This document shows, piece after piece, positions 8,419 to 16,621 of a stretch of 64,000 nt of DNA (position 1 is the stretch's first letter; the number at the start of each line of letters is the position of its first letter). A program made the position numbers and the translations under genes. Origin of the DNA: Bacillus sp. BP-3 (GTDB lineage: Bacteria; Bacillota; Bacilli; Bacillales; Bacillaceae_G); contig NZ_JAQOTJ010000012.1 in NCBI RefSeq assembly GCF_028401955.1, positions 62,001-126,000 on the forward strand, given 5' to 3'. The notes under the pieces are model-generated. The model saw only the letters and a list, made by a program, of their open reading frames with translations, was not told the origin of the DNA and made no database searches.

Positions 8419-9255
8419 TTACAGATAGTAAAATTTTGTATCAATCTCACACCAATGGAACGTAGATGACTCGATTTTTATTTGGTTTAATCCTGATACA
8501 AGATGTATTTCACCTGCATCAGTATAACGGACAAGGTTACGACCATACTCATCTTCTATGTGAAGACCTTTTATAACAACAACCCCTTGTGATACTGCAC
8601 CAGGATTATAAATTGTTAATGAATCATTCGTAGTAAAGTTAGTGATTTTTACATAGCGCGGATCACATTTAATACGCCATGTGATATCATGCTGTGACGG
8701 ATTAATTTCCATCGTTCCAATGTTTTTAAAGTGGAACATTTTCCCTTCAAATGTGTAATCATAGTTATCGTCCCACTCCAAATTCATACCCCAAGCAAAT
8801 TTATTAGTATCCCATCCTTTAACGTCTAAAGAGGTGAATATACTTTCACCAAAACCATCAGGCATAGAAAACTCAACAATAATTTCAAATAATAAAGAAC
8901 CAGGTGGACGGTTGATTTTCATGTTTTGATACTCAACACGTCTTCTTATACCTGGTTCTCTCGAATATATGATATAAAAGTCTTCTAACCTTCCAAATAC
9001 GGCATACAACTCATTTCTTTTTTCGTAAACACCCTCTATGTCCATCGTATCCACAAGCACTCTGAGCTGACATCCTCGTTCTGTATAGCTTTTATTGTAA
9101 TAACGAACACCGAACTGCCCTTTCATTTTCATCTTGTCTGACTCTATTTGAGGTGGATCAACTGTTAATTCCAATGTTTCAACATTGTGGTCTTTCTTAA
9201 GGGAGCAAGTTTGTCCATTTTTAAATAAAAGAATTGTATCTGGCATACTTATCAT
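8419..9255 (-). CDS. Distal tail protein (Dit, siphovirus tail component family)
   Basis: 278 aa, in the position of Dit between tape measure and Tal. The MPDTILLFKNGQTC start, the YYNKSYTERGCQLRVLVDT and GRLEDFYIIYSREPGIRRRVEY stretches, and a C-terminal galectin-like strand region (ending ...FHWCEIDTKFYYL) match the Siphovirus_tail/Dit family. In this family hexameric rings form the hub to which the tail tip and receptor-binding proteins attach. The start overlaps the stop of the tape measure gene by 4 nt, so they are translationally coupled. Confidence 0.85.
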   Translation of the reverse strand: MISMPDTILLFKNGQTCSLKKDHNVETLELTVDPPQIESDKMKMKGQFGVRYYNKSYTERGCQLRVLVDTMDIEGVYEKRNELYAVFGRLEDFYIIYSREPGIRRRVEYQNMKINRPPGSLLFEIIVEFSMPDGFGESIFTSLDVKGWDTNKFAWGMNLEWDDNYDYTFEGKMFHFKNIGTMEINPSQHDITWRIKCDPRYVKITNFTTNDSLTIYNPGAVSQGVVVIKGLHIEDEYGRNLVRYTDAGEIHLVSGLNQIKIESSTFHWCEIDTKFYYL

Positions 9256-12041
9256 ATCCTCCCTTTCATAAAGTCAATTTTTTCTACTCTTAAATCTTCT
9301 TTTCGTACAACTCGTTGCACTGTACGACCATCCACAATAATAGGCTGATCCACAGTCAGTTGTACCACTACATCCTGTGGAGTTGAATTCATACCATACA
9401 TCCCTGCATCCATAGATACCCTTGCACCTTGTAATTGATGAATTGAATTCGCCATTGTACGACTCATATCATTCATTAATTTTGCCATTGCCCCAGTGAT
9501 ACCGAGTGATTTTTCCCTTGATGATAGCGGTGTTACAGTCACATTATTCCCACGCTTGGTGATTAATTCTGCTCCTGCTTCACCTGCAATGAATTGTCCA
9601 TCACCATTCACACGACCACCTTTTGCGAGCATCGGAATGTGCGAAATAGTTGGTGCATTTACACCAGGTATAGAGTTTAATGCTTTTGCTGGCATATTAA
9701 AACCATCGATAAAATTGTTTATGACGCCAATAATGCCATTTATAACAACCTTTATACCACTTTTAATACCATCCCATACACCAAGAACGGATGATTTCAT
9801 TCCTTCAAATGCATTACTCACAGCACCCGTAACCCAGCGAACAGGAGTCATAATTGATTCTTTCAGTCCTTCCCAAATGGATGATGCTGTCGACTTAATC
9901 CCATTCCAAACACTTGATAGTGCAGAACTAATCCCATTCCAGATACTATTGCTTGTACTACTAATCCAATTCCATACGGATTCAACTGCACCTTTGATTG
10001 CATTAAATATGGTTGTTGCACCTGAAACAATCCCATTCCATAATCCAGTTAAGAACCCAACTATTGCATTCCACACTGTGCTTGTTGTTGAACTAATCGC
10101 ATCCCATACCGATACGATGAAATTTTTTATAGATTCAAAGATTGGGGTAACAAAACTAACAAGTCCATTCCAAACGGATGATAAGAAATCTGTAACGGCT
10201 TGCCATACTGCACTTGTTGTTGAACTAATTGTATTCCAAGTATCCACAATAAACTGTTTTACGCTTTCGAAGATTGGAGTAGCAAAATATAAAATCGCTG
10301 TCCAAATCGCCTGTAGATACTGTGTGATAAAATTCCAAACCGTTTGTATAACTGTTGAAATTCCATTCCAAATCATTGAAAAGAAATCAGCAATTCCTTG
10401 AAGAATTGGTGTTAAAAATGCAACAATCCCATTCCATATGTTCATGAAGAATTCAGAGATGGTTGTCCATGTTTGAACAAGGAAGTCACGAATACCATTC
10501 ACAGTCGATGTAAACATTTCTACAATACCGTTCCAAAGGTTCGCAAAAAACTCCTTGATTCCATTCCAAACATTCATTGTGACTTCCACAACGCTTCCCC
10601 AAATATCTGAGGCTTTACTGACAACACCATTCCACAGGTTTACAAGAAACTGAGAAATTGTATTCCATGTGTTTATGGTGACAGATTTAATCGTATCCCA
10701 GTTTTTATATATAATTATGCCCAATCCAACAATTGCAGCTATGAGTAATCCAATGGGACTAAATATGGCTGCAAATGCACCTGTTATAACTGGTGCAATC
10801 ATCGCAAATCCTGCCACAATTTGTGGGATAAATCCGATCAATAACAGAATTGGCGCAGATATAAGTGCAATCGCTGCCGCAATTGCGCCTGATACAGCTA
10901 TAAATGTCTTCGCACTTGGAGATAATGAATTGAACTTATCCGCTAACGTTTGAAGAAATTCGGTAAGAGGTTTAATCACTGGCATTAACGCATTCCCTAT
11001 GGACTGGGCAAATTGTGTCATGGTATCTTTCAACGCTGATACCTGACCTTTTAGCGTTTTACTTTGTCGATCCATACCACCTTTAAATCTTTCATCCATG
11101 ATTGCAAATAACGCATCATTTAGTGACTTCATGTCTTTGATTTGCCCTTGGGCGTTAACAATTTCACCTTTTCCCATCTGTGTAGCTTTATCTATCAGCA
11201 TTTGTTTTGTGATTCCGAATTCTTTTAAACGTTCTAACTCCCCTGTTTGAGCATCAGCTACTGCTTCAATCGCTTGATCTAAGCCTTTCCCCATACCTGC
11301 TGCCATATTTCCAATTGGAGTTAGTACATTTTTCGCATCAAGACCATACGCCTTTAGTTTAATCGTTGCATCAACTACATCTTTTGCTTCGAATGGGGTT
11401 GTTTTTCCGAATTCTTGTGCCCATTTTATATATTCCTGTGCGGCTTTTGTATTCCCTTGAAACGCGGTTTCCATTGCTGCCAATTGTGACTCTTGATCTG
11501 CCGCTGCTTTCACACCCATGCCTAAAGCACCCGCTATACCAACTCCAACACCTGCTAAAGCCATGCCAGCTGATTTAAATTTATCAAATTTATTTGCTGT
11601 ATTTTCAATCTGTCTACCAGCTTCTTGGTAATGGTTTCTTACATTATCAACACTTCTACTATTCTCATTCATTTGTGATGTCGCGCTCTGTAATCTGCCA
11701 TTTAAACGATTTAAATGACCTTCTGTGTTGACAATCTCTCGATTAAATGCCCGATATTGCTCAGCTGAAATTCTACCACTTGCAAATTGTTGATTGACCT
11801 GAGCTTGCGCTTCTTTTAATCTATTTAACTTTTCAGATGTGACTGCCACTTGTTGTGATAGTATCTGTTGTTTTTGTGCTAAAAGTTCTGTATTACCAGG
11901 ATTAAATTTTAAGCCTTTCTCAACCTGCTTCAATTCTTGCGATAAACTAACAGATTGTCTTGTTACATCCCTCAATGCATTTTGGAGTGAAGTCGTATCA
12001 GCACCAAGCTGAATTGTGATTCCTTTGATATTTCCTGCCAT
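9252..12041 (-). CDS. Tail tape measure protein
   Basis: 929 aa. The N-terminus (ITIQLGADTTSLQNALRDVTRQS) and long helical region with coiled coils (to about 150), followed by a TP901-like core (FGKTTPFEAKDVVDATIKLKAYG) near residue 210, identify a phage tape measure. Two or three hydrophobic segments lie at about 375-445. Residues about 455-745 contain many tandem, tryptophan-rich units of the type VWNGI..F...LWN. The C-terminus has the usual KGGRVNGDGQFIAGEAGAE motif. Its length sets tail length. A terminator-like hairpin lies directly upstream (12066-12093). Confidence 0.93.
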   Translation of the reverse strand: MAGNIKGITIQLGADTTSLQNALRDVTRQSVSLSQELKQVEKGLKFNPGNTELLAQKQQILSQQVAVTSEKLNRLKEAQAQVNQQFASGRISAEQYRAFNREIVNTEGHLNRLNGRLQSATSQMNENSRSVDNVRNHYQEAGRQIENTANKFDKFKSAGMALAGVGVGIAGALGMGVKAAADQESQLAAMETAFQGNTKAAQEYIKWAQEFGKTTPFEAKDVVDATIKLKAYGLDAKNVLTPIGNMAAGMGKGLDQAIEAVADAQTGELERLKEFGITKQMLIDKATQMGKGEIVNAQGQIKDMKSLNDALFAIMDERFKGGMDRQSKTLKGQVSALKDTMTQFAQSIGNALMPVIKPLTEFLQTLADKFNSLSPSAKTFIAVSGAIAAAIALISAPILLLIGFIPQIVAGFAMIAPVITGAFAAIFSPIGLLIAAIVGLGIIIYKNWDTIKSVTINTWNTISQFLVNLWNGVVSKASDIWGSVVEVTMNVWNGIKEFFANLWNGIVEMFTSTVNGIRDFLVQTWTTISEFFMNIWNGIVAFLTPILQGIADFFSMIWNGISTVIQTVWNFITQYLQAIWTAILYFATPIFESVKQFIVDTWNTISSTTSAVWQAVTDFLSSVWNGLVSFVTPIFESIKNFIVSVWDAISSTTSTVWNAIVGFLTGLWNGIVSGATTIFNAIKGAVESVWNWISSTSNSIWNGISSALSSVWNGIKSTASSIWEGLKESIMTPVRWVTGAVSNAFEGMKSSVLGVWDGIKSGIKVVINGIIGVINNFIDGFNMPAKALNSIPGVNAPTISHIPMLAKGGRVNGDGQFIAGEAGAELITKRGNNVTVTPLSSREKSLGITGAMAKLMNDMSRTMANSIHQLQGARVSMDAGMYGMNSTPQDVVVQLTVDQPIIVDGRTVQRVVRKEDLRVEKIDFMKGRI
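9800..10680 (-). repeat. Tandem Trp-rich repeat block within the tape measure gene
   Basis: On the plus strand the motif ATTCCA(A/T)A recurs about every 60-130 bp. In protein this is a repeated W-N-x-I/V unit alternating with F-containing hydrophobic helices. The region has expanded by internal duplication. Confidence 0.75.
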
Positions 12042-12056
12042 ACATTCACCACCTTA

Positions 12057-12093
12057 TAAAAAACAAAGTGACTGCCATTATAGGCAGCCACTT
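12057..12093 (-). terminator. Terminator between tail chaperone and tape measure genes
   Basis: AAGTG-x-CTGCC and GGCAG-x-CACTT (12066-12076/12083-12093) form a 10-bp stem with one mismatch and a 6-nt loop. On the minus strand it is followed by TTTGTTTTTT. It would reduce or end transcription inside the late operon. Confidence 0.7.
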
Positions 12094-12094
12094 C

Positions 12095-12654
12095 CTAGAA
12101 ATTATCGTAATCAGATTGACTTGCTTTCTTCACACTCTCTTTATCTTGATTATGCATGTCTGAATATGCACGAATATAATCAATACACATTCCAATGGTC
12201 ATATTTTCCAAATCAATTCTAGTTAACTTGCAACTATAGCACAGTGCAAGAAAATCATCCGTACCAAACTCCTCGGCATATCCTCCTTCACCATGATCTA
12301 TAACTTTTTTTTCGTTTGAATATTCGCCACCATCATATCTTCTACTTCTGGAATGACATCAGCAATAGGAAATGAATCAAATGAAGCAAACCATGTCATC
12401 ATGTCTGGAATTGATTGATCTGTAAGTTTTGCCATACACCAAATTACTTCATAAAAAAACATATAATCAATGCCTAAGTTATGAATATCTACGTTACTCG
12501 TATCAGGATTATTAGGGTCAATGCCACTATTTAAACCTAATTTCAAGATTTCTTTCATATAATCTTTTCCAAACTGCATTTGATAAAGAATAGGGAGTGC
12601 CCCATTTACACTTAATCGAATATTTTTACCATCTATTACAATTGTTTTTTCCAT
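12095..12654 (-). CDS. Tail assembly chaperone, -1 frameshift product (gpGT-like)
   Basis: Predicted 186-aa fusion: 117 residues of the upstream frame plus a 69-residue extension read after -1 slippage at A_AAA_AAG (12304-12310). The extension begins VIDHGEGGYAEEFGTDDF and contains LTRIDLENMTIGMCIDYI, a signature-like segment of gpGT/'T' domains of tail assembly chaperones, ending at a TAG at 12095-12097. No start codon or RBS is needed for the second part. Such pairs bind the tape measure during tail assembly, which fits the position just before the tape measure gene. The frameshift itself is inferred. Confidence 0.8.
12298..12654 (-). CDS. Tail assembly chaperone, short form (gpG-like)
   Basis: 118 aa, beginning MEKTIVIDGKNIRLSVNGALPILYQMQFGKD, characteristic of the gpG-like tail chaperone family of Gram-positive siphophages (start codon plus strand-rich domain, then helices with MMTWFASFDSF near residue 90). 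It is the major product of the pair; translation ends at TAG 12298-12300 immediately after the slippery A-run. It is 4 nt downstream of the major tail protein gene. Confidence 0.85.
   Translation of the reverse strand: MEKTIVIDGKNIRLSVNGALPILYQMQFGKDYMKEILKLGLNSGIDPNNPDTSNVDIHNLGIDYMFFYEVIWCMAKLTDQSIPDMMTWFASFDSFPIADVIPEVEDMMVANIQTKKKL
12304..12310 (-). promoter_or_regulatory. -1 ribosomal frameshift site A AAA AAG
   Basis: The zero-frame codons are ACG AAA AAA AAG TTA TAG, so the heptamer A_AAA_AAG is correctly phased and lies two codons before the zero-frame stop. The -1 frame stays open for 69 codons with a chaperone-like sequence. Confidence 0.8.
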
Positions 12655-12658
12655 CTAA

Positions 12659-13240
12659 TTACGCCCCTTTTGGTGTTTCTGTTTTTTCATAAACTTTTGT
12701 ATACCAAGCATCATAAACATTTGCTGGTGTATCACCTGTTGTTGATTTCTTTACATCACCGGAAATTGGATGTTTTGCTGCAACAAAACTCAACTCCATT
12801 GTATTCGGATCAGTTTTATCACTCTTTGTAGATGATGAATGACCTGGACGGGATACAGTTACGTTATACAATACATGTCGTACCGCCTTCACATCTCCGT
12901 CAAATTCAAATAATAAAGCAATTTTCTTAATCTTAGCATTTGCATTTTCAGTTAGAATTTTATCAATTTCATCTAAAGTCTCTCCTAGAACATCTATACG
13001 GAATGCCTGTGTAATGTTAGCTATAGTAAGGGTTCCATCATACCCAAGGTTCGATGATTCCGTATAATAAACTCCGTTATCAGCATAAAAGTCGTTCGGG
13101 TCGCCTTTTTTCTCCAGTTTTAATTCTGTCGCACCTGGTAATCTTGCTGGTGTACCATACGTATAAGCGCCATCTGCGTTTTCAGTAATTACGGCATAGT
13201 GTACATTGGTTAAACCAAATACAACTTTATTATTTGCCAT
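12659..13240 (-). CDS. Major tail protein (phi13-type)
   Basis: 193 aa, opening MANNKVVFGLTNVHYAVITENADGAYTYGTPARLPGATEL, which fits the phi13/TP901-type major tail protein family whose copies stack to form the tail tube. It has the expected strand-rich profile, including YNVTVSRPGHSS. It lies directly between the tail-terminator-type gene and the tail chaperones. The C-terminus (TTGDTPANVYDAWYTKVY) is less conserved. The start is preceded by a normal RBS and is separated by 0-1 nt from the upstream gene's stop. Confidence 0.88.
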   Translation of the reverse strand: MANNKVVFGLTNVHYAVITENADGAYTYGTPARLPGATELKLEKKGDPNDFYADNGVYYTESSNLGYDGTLTIANITQAFRIDVLGETLDEIDKILTENANAKIKKIALLFEFDGDVKAVRHVLYNVTVSRPGHSSSTKSDKTDPNTMELSFVAAKHPISGDVKKSTTGDTPANVYDAWYTKVYEKTETPKGA

Positions 13241-13570
13241 TTATATCAACCTCGTTTCGTATATTTTTTGGAATACATTTTCACTTTCTATCCATGTTTC
13301 TGTTGACTGCCACGCAATCTCATTAATATCTAAAACAGACTCTAATTTGTCCTCAGCAGTTAAATCTTTCTTACTTGTGTAAAGTTCAATTTGTATATTG
13401 TCTATCTTCTTATGAACTTTATTATCAGCTATGAAATTACTAGAATAGCTAACTAAATACGTAATATAAGGCGGTGAAGGTACTAGTTTGCTAGGTGTTG
13501 CTGTGAAATGCGAATAAGCCACAGGATAACCTGTAGCATCTAGTATTTTTTTCAATTCAACTAGTGTCAT
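13241..13570 (-). CDS. Probable tail terminator/connector protein
   Basis: 109 aa. Short alpha/beta protein, MTLVELKKILDATGYPVAYSHF start, central PSPPYITYLVSYSSNF and an IQIELYTSKKD strand, as in tail-terminator/minor structural proteins found just before major tail proteins of Bacillus phages. Function is assigned mainly from position and these features. It overlaps the HK97 gp10-like gene by 4 nt. Confidence 0.65.
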   Translation of the reverse strand: MTLVELKKILDATGYPVAYSHFTATPSKLVPSPPYITYLVSYSSNFIADNKVHKKIDNIQIELYTSKKDLTAEDKLESVLDINEIAWQSTETWIESENVFQKIYETRLI

Positions 13571-13923
13571 TCTCTTATCGCCTCTTCAACTTTACTAATG
13601 AACTCACTTACTACAATTTCTTCTACAGGTCTAATATGTGGTTTAGCTGCAACACGACCCCCACCAGCTTTTACATGACCATGTTCAAGCAAGTGTGTAA
13701 GTTGGTAATCAGTTGCATTATGAATGACAACATCTTTGCCGACCTTTTTCACTCGCCAACCTTTTCTATAATCACCCGTTAACTTTGGGCTCTTTTGTTT
13801 CAATTCACCAACGCCCTTTTTAGCGACTTCAACCTTTGAAACTTCTACTTTTTCTTCTACTTCTCTTGTATATGTGGCTACTTGTCTAACAATCTCATCT
13901 GCTAAATCATTAACACTAGTCAC
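13567..13923 (-). CDS. HK97 gp10-like neck/tail completion protein
   Basis: 118 aa. The pattern ADEIVRQVATYTREVEEKVE..., TGDYRKGWRVKK, and HLLEHGHVKAGGGRVAAKPHIRP matches the HK97 gp10 family (putative tail-component/neck protein). The H-x-x-EHGH and AKPHIRP motifs are the best match. It overlaps the preceding and following genes by a few bases, as usual in compact connector operons. Confidence 0.85.
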   Translation of the reverse strand: MTSVNDLADEIVRQVATYTREVEEKVEVSKVEVAKKGVGELKQKSPKLTGDYRKGWRVKKVGKDVVIHNATDYQLTHLLEHGHVKAGGGRVAAKPHIRPVEEIVVSEFISKVEEAIRE

Positions 13924-14218
13924 CAGCTTTCACCTCACAATATAGTTCTATACGCTCATCAGAACGTTCATAAGTTCTATAGATATGATATTTAACATCT
14001 TTGTATTTAACCTTTTGTTCTTGCTGATAATCTAAGTTGTAAACAATTAGCATACAACTAGCCTTTATATTAATTTGTCCTGCTTGAAAAAATTCAGATT
14101 GAGGTATAGATTTTTTAAAACAAAACACTTCTCTATCAAATATTTCAGTAACTTCAATCACTTGCCCTAAATCATCAACAATTGTTTCTGACGTAGGAAA
14201 AAATAAGATATCATTCAT
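13916..14218 (-). CDS. Head-tail joining/head closure protein
   Basis: 100 aa, strand-rich small protein (MNDILFFPTSETIVDDLGQVI..., FFQAGQINIKASCMLIVYNLDY, YKDVKYHIYRTYERSDERIELYCEVK) resembling phage head-tail joining (SPP1 gp16-like/HK97 adaptor) proteins. Assignment relies on the fold-like pattern and on its place after the gp6-like connector. It overlaps the gp10-like gene by 8 nt. Confidence 0.7.
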   Translation of the reverse strand: MNDILFFPTSETIVDDLGQVIEVTEIFDREVFCFKKSIPQSEFFQAGQINIKASCMLIVYNLDYQQEQKVKYKDVKYHIYRTYERSDERIELYCEVKAGD

Positions 14219-14221
14219 CAG

Positions 14222-14503
14222 CTAAACACCTTCTTTGTAGTCACTAGCTAATGCCAAATGAATCTTTAATAGGTTATAAGATGCTTGAAATCGAGCTGCT
14301 TCATCTTTATCAGCTAAAAAGTTAGCCTTTGTATATAAAATAATCGCTCTTTTTATTAATACGTCTGTGTCTTCGTACACTTTTATTGTAGAAACACCGG
14401 ATTGAATCATATCTATACGTGCAGACATGATAAAATCATTGATTTCTGTATCAAGCGAATTATGCGTGATACGTAAAGCTCTTTTTACGTCATCGAACAA
14501 CAT
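14222..14503 (-). CDS. Head-tail connector protein (gp6-like)
   Basis: 93 aa, mostly helical, MLFDDVKRALRITHNSLDTEINDFIMSARIDMIQSGV followed by RAIILYTKANF. This is the usual signature of gp6-like (QLRG/DNA-packaging) connector proteins that dock on the portal. It lies between a small capsid-adjacent gene and the joining protein, 2-3 nt from each. Confidence 0.85.
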   Translation of the reverse strand: MLFDDVKRALRITHNSLDTEINDFIMSARIDMIQSGVSTIKVYEDTDVLIKRAIILYTKANFLADKDEAARFQASYNLLKIHLALASDYKEGV

Positions 14504-14505
14504 AA

Positions 14506-14637
14506 CTATTCACCTTTTAAAAATCCTAATTTAATTAATTCATTTGCACGTTTCTTATCGAATTCATAAAAAGAACCAGCAAGACGAATCTCACTGGTTT
14601 CTTTATCACAAAAGTCTTTTAATACCTCATACTTCAT
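14506..14637 (-). CDS. 43-aa capsid-adjacent phage protein
   Basis: Starts MKYEVLKDFCDKETSEIRLAGS, continues FYEFDKKRANELIKLGFL and ends KGE. It has a strong AAGGAGTGATAATTG site and fills the gap between the capsid and connector genes, with 2 nt to the next start. The short K/E-rich sequence and placement match small head-proximal proteins (Rho-N-like or capsid-decorating) often missed by length cut-offs. Exact role unknown. Confidence 0.8.
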   Translation of the reverse strand: MKYEVLKDFCDKETSEIRLAGSFYEFDKKRANELIKLGFLKGE

Positions 14638-14650
14638 CAATTATCACTCC

Positions 14651-15904
14651 TTATGCTGTTGGGATATCACGAATCATTGCAAATGCTTTTGTATCAAATA
14701 CAGCACCGTCAACAATTGTGTATGTAGCATAATCCACAGTACGTGGTTTCACATGCTCCTCTGTAGCAACTGACATTGGCTCATTTGTGTTCATAATATA
14801 ACCTGCATTTGCATTACCGATAATGATATTACCTTTTGACACACCTGCATCAGGCTTAACAACCATACCAAACATACGACCAACACCACCGCTAGTTACA
14901 TCTGGAATAAATAGCGGACGTCCAGTTGTATCTAGTAAGTTAGCTAACTGGTTCCAAATTGTTGCGTTATTAGCATAAATAGCACATCCATTTAAGTATG
15001 ATGAATGAATTTTAGAGATAGCTTGTGTCATTTTTGCGTAAGTAAGTGGTACAGGTGTTGTTGCATGATCTGGATCATATGTTACAATCTGTGGTGTTCC
15101 TGCTTCTGCAAGCAATGCAGTTTCAACACCTTGTGGTTCACGTGGGGTAGCTGTTGCACCTTTACCTGTAATTACAGCTTTGCCTAATGCAACACCTACA
15201 CGATCACCAAGTTCCTTGATGATAAATGGAATGAATTCTTCAGTAGCCATAGAACGTAGTTTCCAAGAAATTGTGATTGCTTTCGCTAATTCACAACCAG
15301 AAAGGCTGATTTCACCGAATGTGTTTTGTTCGTCAGCAGTAGCTGTACTTTCAGAATAAAAAGCCGCATCCCCTGCATCAATGCTAACGTGTTTCTTCAT
15401 TGTTAATGTTCCACGTACACTAAATTTACGAACATCAGCCAAGAACGGGTACATCTCCTCAGCCCTTTTCCAAATCCCTGCAACAACTGTTTCAGGGATT
15501 AAAATAGCAGTATTATCTGTACTATGAGTATAAGTATTACTAAATTCAGTATTTACAGTGTTAAAAACTTCTTGCTCACTAGCTTCTAATGTTTTACCTT
15601 GCATATGCTTTGCCCATGCGTTTTCATACACTTTTTTATTGTCTACTGTTTGATGTTTCATTGTGTTGTCCAATGTTTTTCCTCCATCGATATGTACAGA
15701 ATTATTTTCGATATTCGTAATACTTGTATTATCTTTTAAAGCATTCAAATTAGCGTTTGCTAGTTTGATTACCTCCCATTTGCTATCTAAATCAGTCATT
15801 TCCTGCATTTTTGCATTTGAATCTTCAATTTTACCTTCAGAAATTAGTGTTTCAGCTTCATTAAATAATTGATTACGTAATTCGTTATATTGTTCAAAAT
15901 TCAT
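14651..15904 (-). CDS. Major capsid protein, HK97 family
   Basis: 417 aa. Residues 1-about 110 are a helical, charged delta/scaffold domain (MNFEQYNELRNQLFNEAETLISEG...) expected to be removed by the adjacent protease; the HK97-fold part follows (NTAILIPETVVAGIWKRAEEMYPFLADVRKFSVRG, KHVSIDAGDAAFYSE, SWKLRSMATEEFIPFIIKELGDRVGVALGKA, and a C-terminal PMSVATEEHVKPRTVDYATYTI). Its start overlaps the protease stop (TAATG). The fold forms the icosahedral shell. Confidence 0.93.
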   Translation of the reverse strand: MNFEQYNELRNQLFNEAETLISEGKIEDSNAKMQEMTDLDSKWEVIKLANANLNALKDNTSITNIENNSVHIDGGKTLDNTMKHQTVDNKKVYENAWAKHMQGKTLEASEQEVFNTVNTEFSNTYTHSTDNTAILIPETVVAGIWKRAEEMYPFLADVRKFSVRGTLTMKKHVSIDAGDAAFYSESTATADEQNTFGEISLSGCELAKAITISWKLRSMATEEFIPFIIKELGDRVGVALGKAVITGKGATATPREPQGVETALLAEAGTPQIVTYDPDHATTPVPLTYAKMTQAISKIHSSYLNGCAIYANNATIWNQLANLLDTTGRPLFIPDVTSGGVGRMFGMVVKPDAGVSKGNIIIGNANAGYIMNTNEPMSVATEEHVKPRTVDYATYTIVDGAVFDTKAFAMIRDIPTA

Positions 15905-16605
15905 TATTCAGTTCCTCCTAATTTTAATTTTAAAAGATTTAATTTTGCTTTTTGTTGCATTAAAATAACCGACTTATCTTCTTGATTAGTCGGCTTGTTT
16001 AACATTTCATTTCTAATTTTATCAATTACATTTTGTGGTAACATACCACTGTTATAGCTAGCAACAAATTGAGCATTGTTTTCAGTAAACATAATTTCAT
16101 CAATGAATCCTTTTTCTAATGCTTGCTGAGGTGTTAACCATGTTTCAGTATCCATCATACTTAATAATTCTTGTTCAGCAAGACCCGTTTTCATTTGATA
16201 TGTAGTTGCAATTGTTTCATTAATATTCCTTAAAATTCCAGACATGTGATCCATATCTCGATAATCTCCTGAAGTTCCACCAGAAGCGTTATGTATCATC
16301 ATTTGAGCAGTTGGCGACATTAGGACTTTATCACCTGCCATCGCTACTACTGATGCTGCACTTGCTGCTAAACCTACAACCTTTGTAGTAACATTACCAT
16401 TATGTTCTTTTAAACTTGTATAAATTTCTGATCCAGCAAATACTGAACCTCCGCCACTATTAATTTCTACTTCTAAATCTCGTCCATTTAGATTAGATAG
16501 CTGTTCTTGTACTTTCTTAGGACTCGTTGCGTCCATATCGAGCCAGTCATAAATCCATTGGTCATTATTTGAAATAATAGCTCCCTTAATACTAATCTTA
16601 GCCAA
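15904..16605 (-). CDS. ClpP-like head maturation protease
   Basis: 233 aa, S14-type phage prohead protease. Ser of GLAASAASVVAMAGD and His of MMIHNASGG are the catalytic Ser-His pair, followed by an Asp in the region of LLSMMDTETWLTPQQALEKGFIDEI, as in ClpP. Begins MAKISIKGAIISNNDQWIYDW. It is expected to cleave the capsid delta domain and scaffold during maturation. It is transcribed between portal and capsid genes and overlaps the latter by 1 nt. Confidence 0.93.
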   Translation of the reverse strand: MAKISIKGAIISNNDQWIYDWLDMDATSPKKVQEQLSNLNGRDLEVEINSGGGSVFAGSEIYTSLKEHNGNVTTKVVGLAASAASVVAMAGDKVLMSPTAQMMIHNASGGTSGDYRDMDHMSGILRNINETIATTYQMKTGLAEQELLSMMDTETWLTPQQALEKGFIDEIMFTENNAQFVASYNSGMLPQNVIDKIRNEMLNKPTNQEDKSVILMQQKAKLNLLKLKLGGTE

Positions 16606-16621
16606 TTCTTATCACCTCCTT

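Noticed and set aside
9496-10401. 301-codon plus-strand ORF
   Set aside because: Antisense shadow of the tape measure repeats; codon bias of the sense gene keeps the opposite frame open, and there is no RBS or family.
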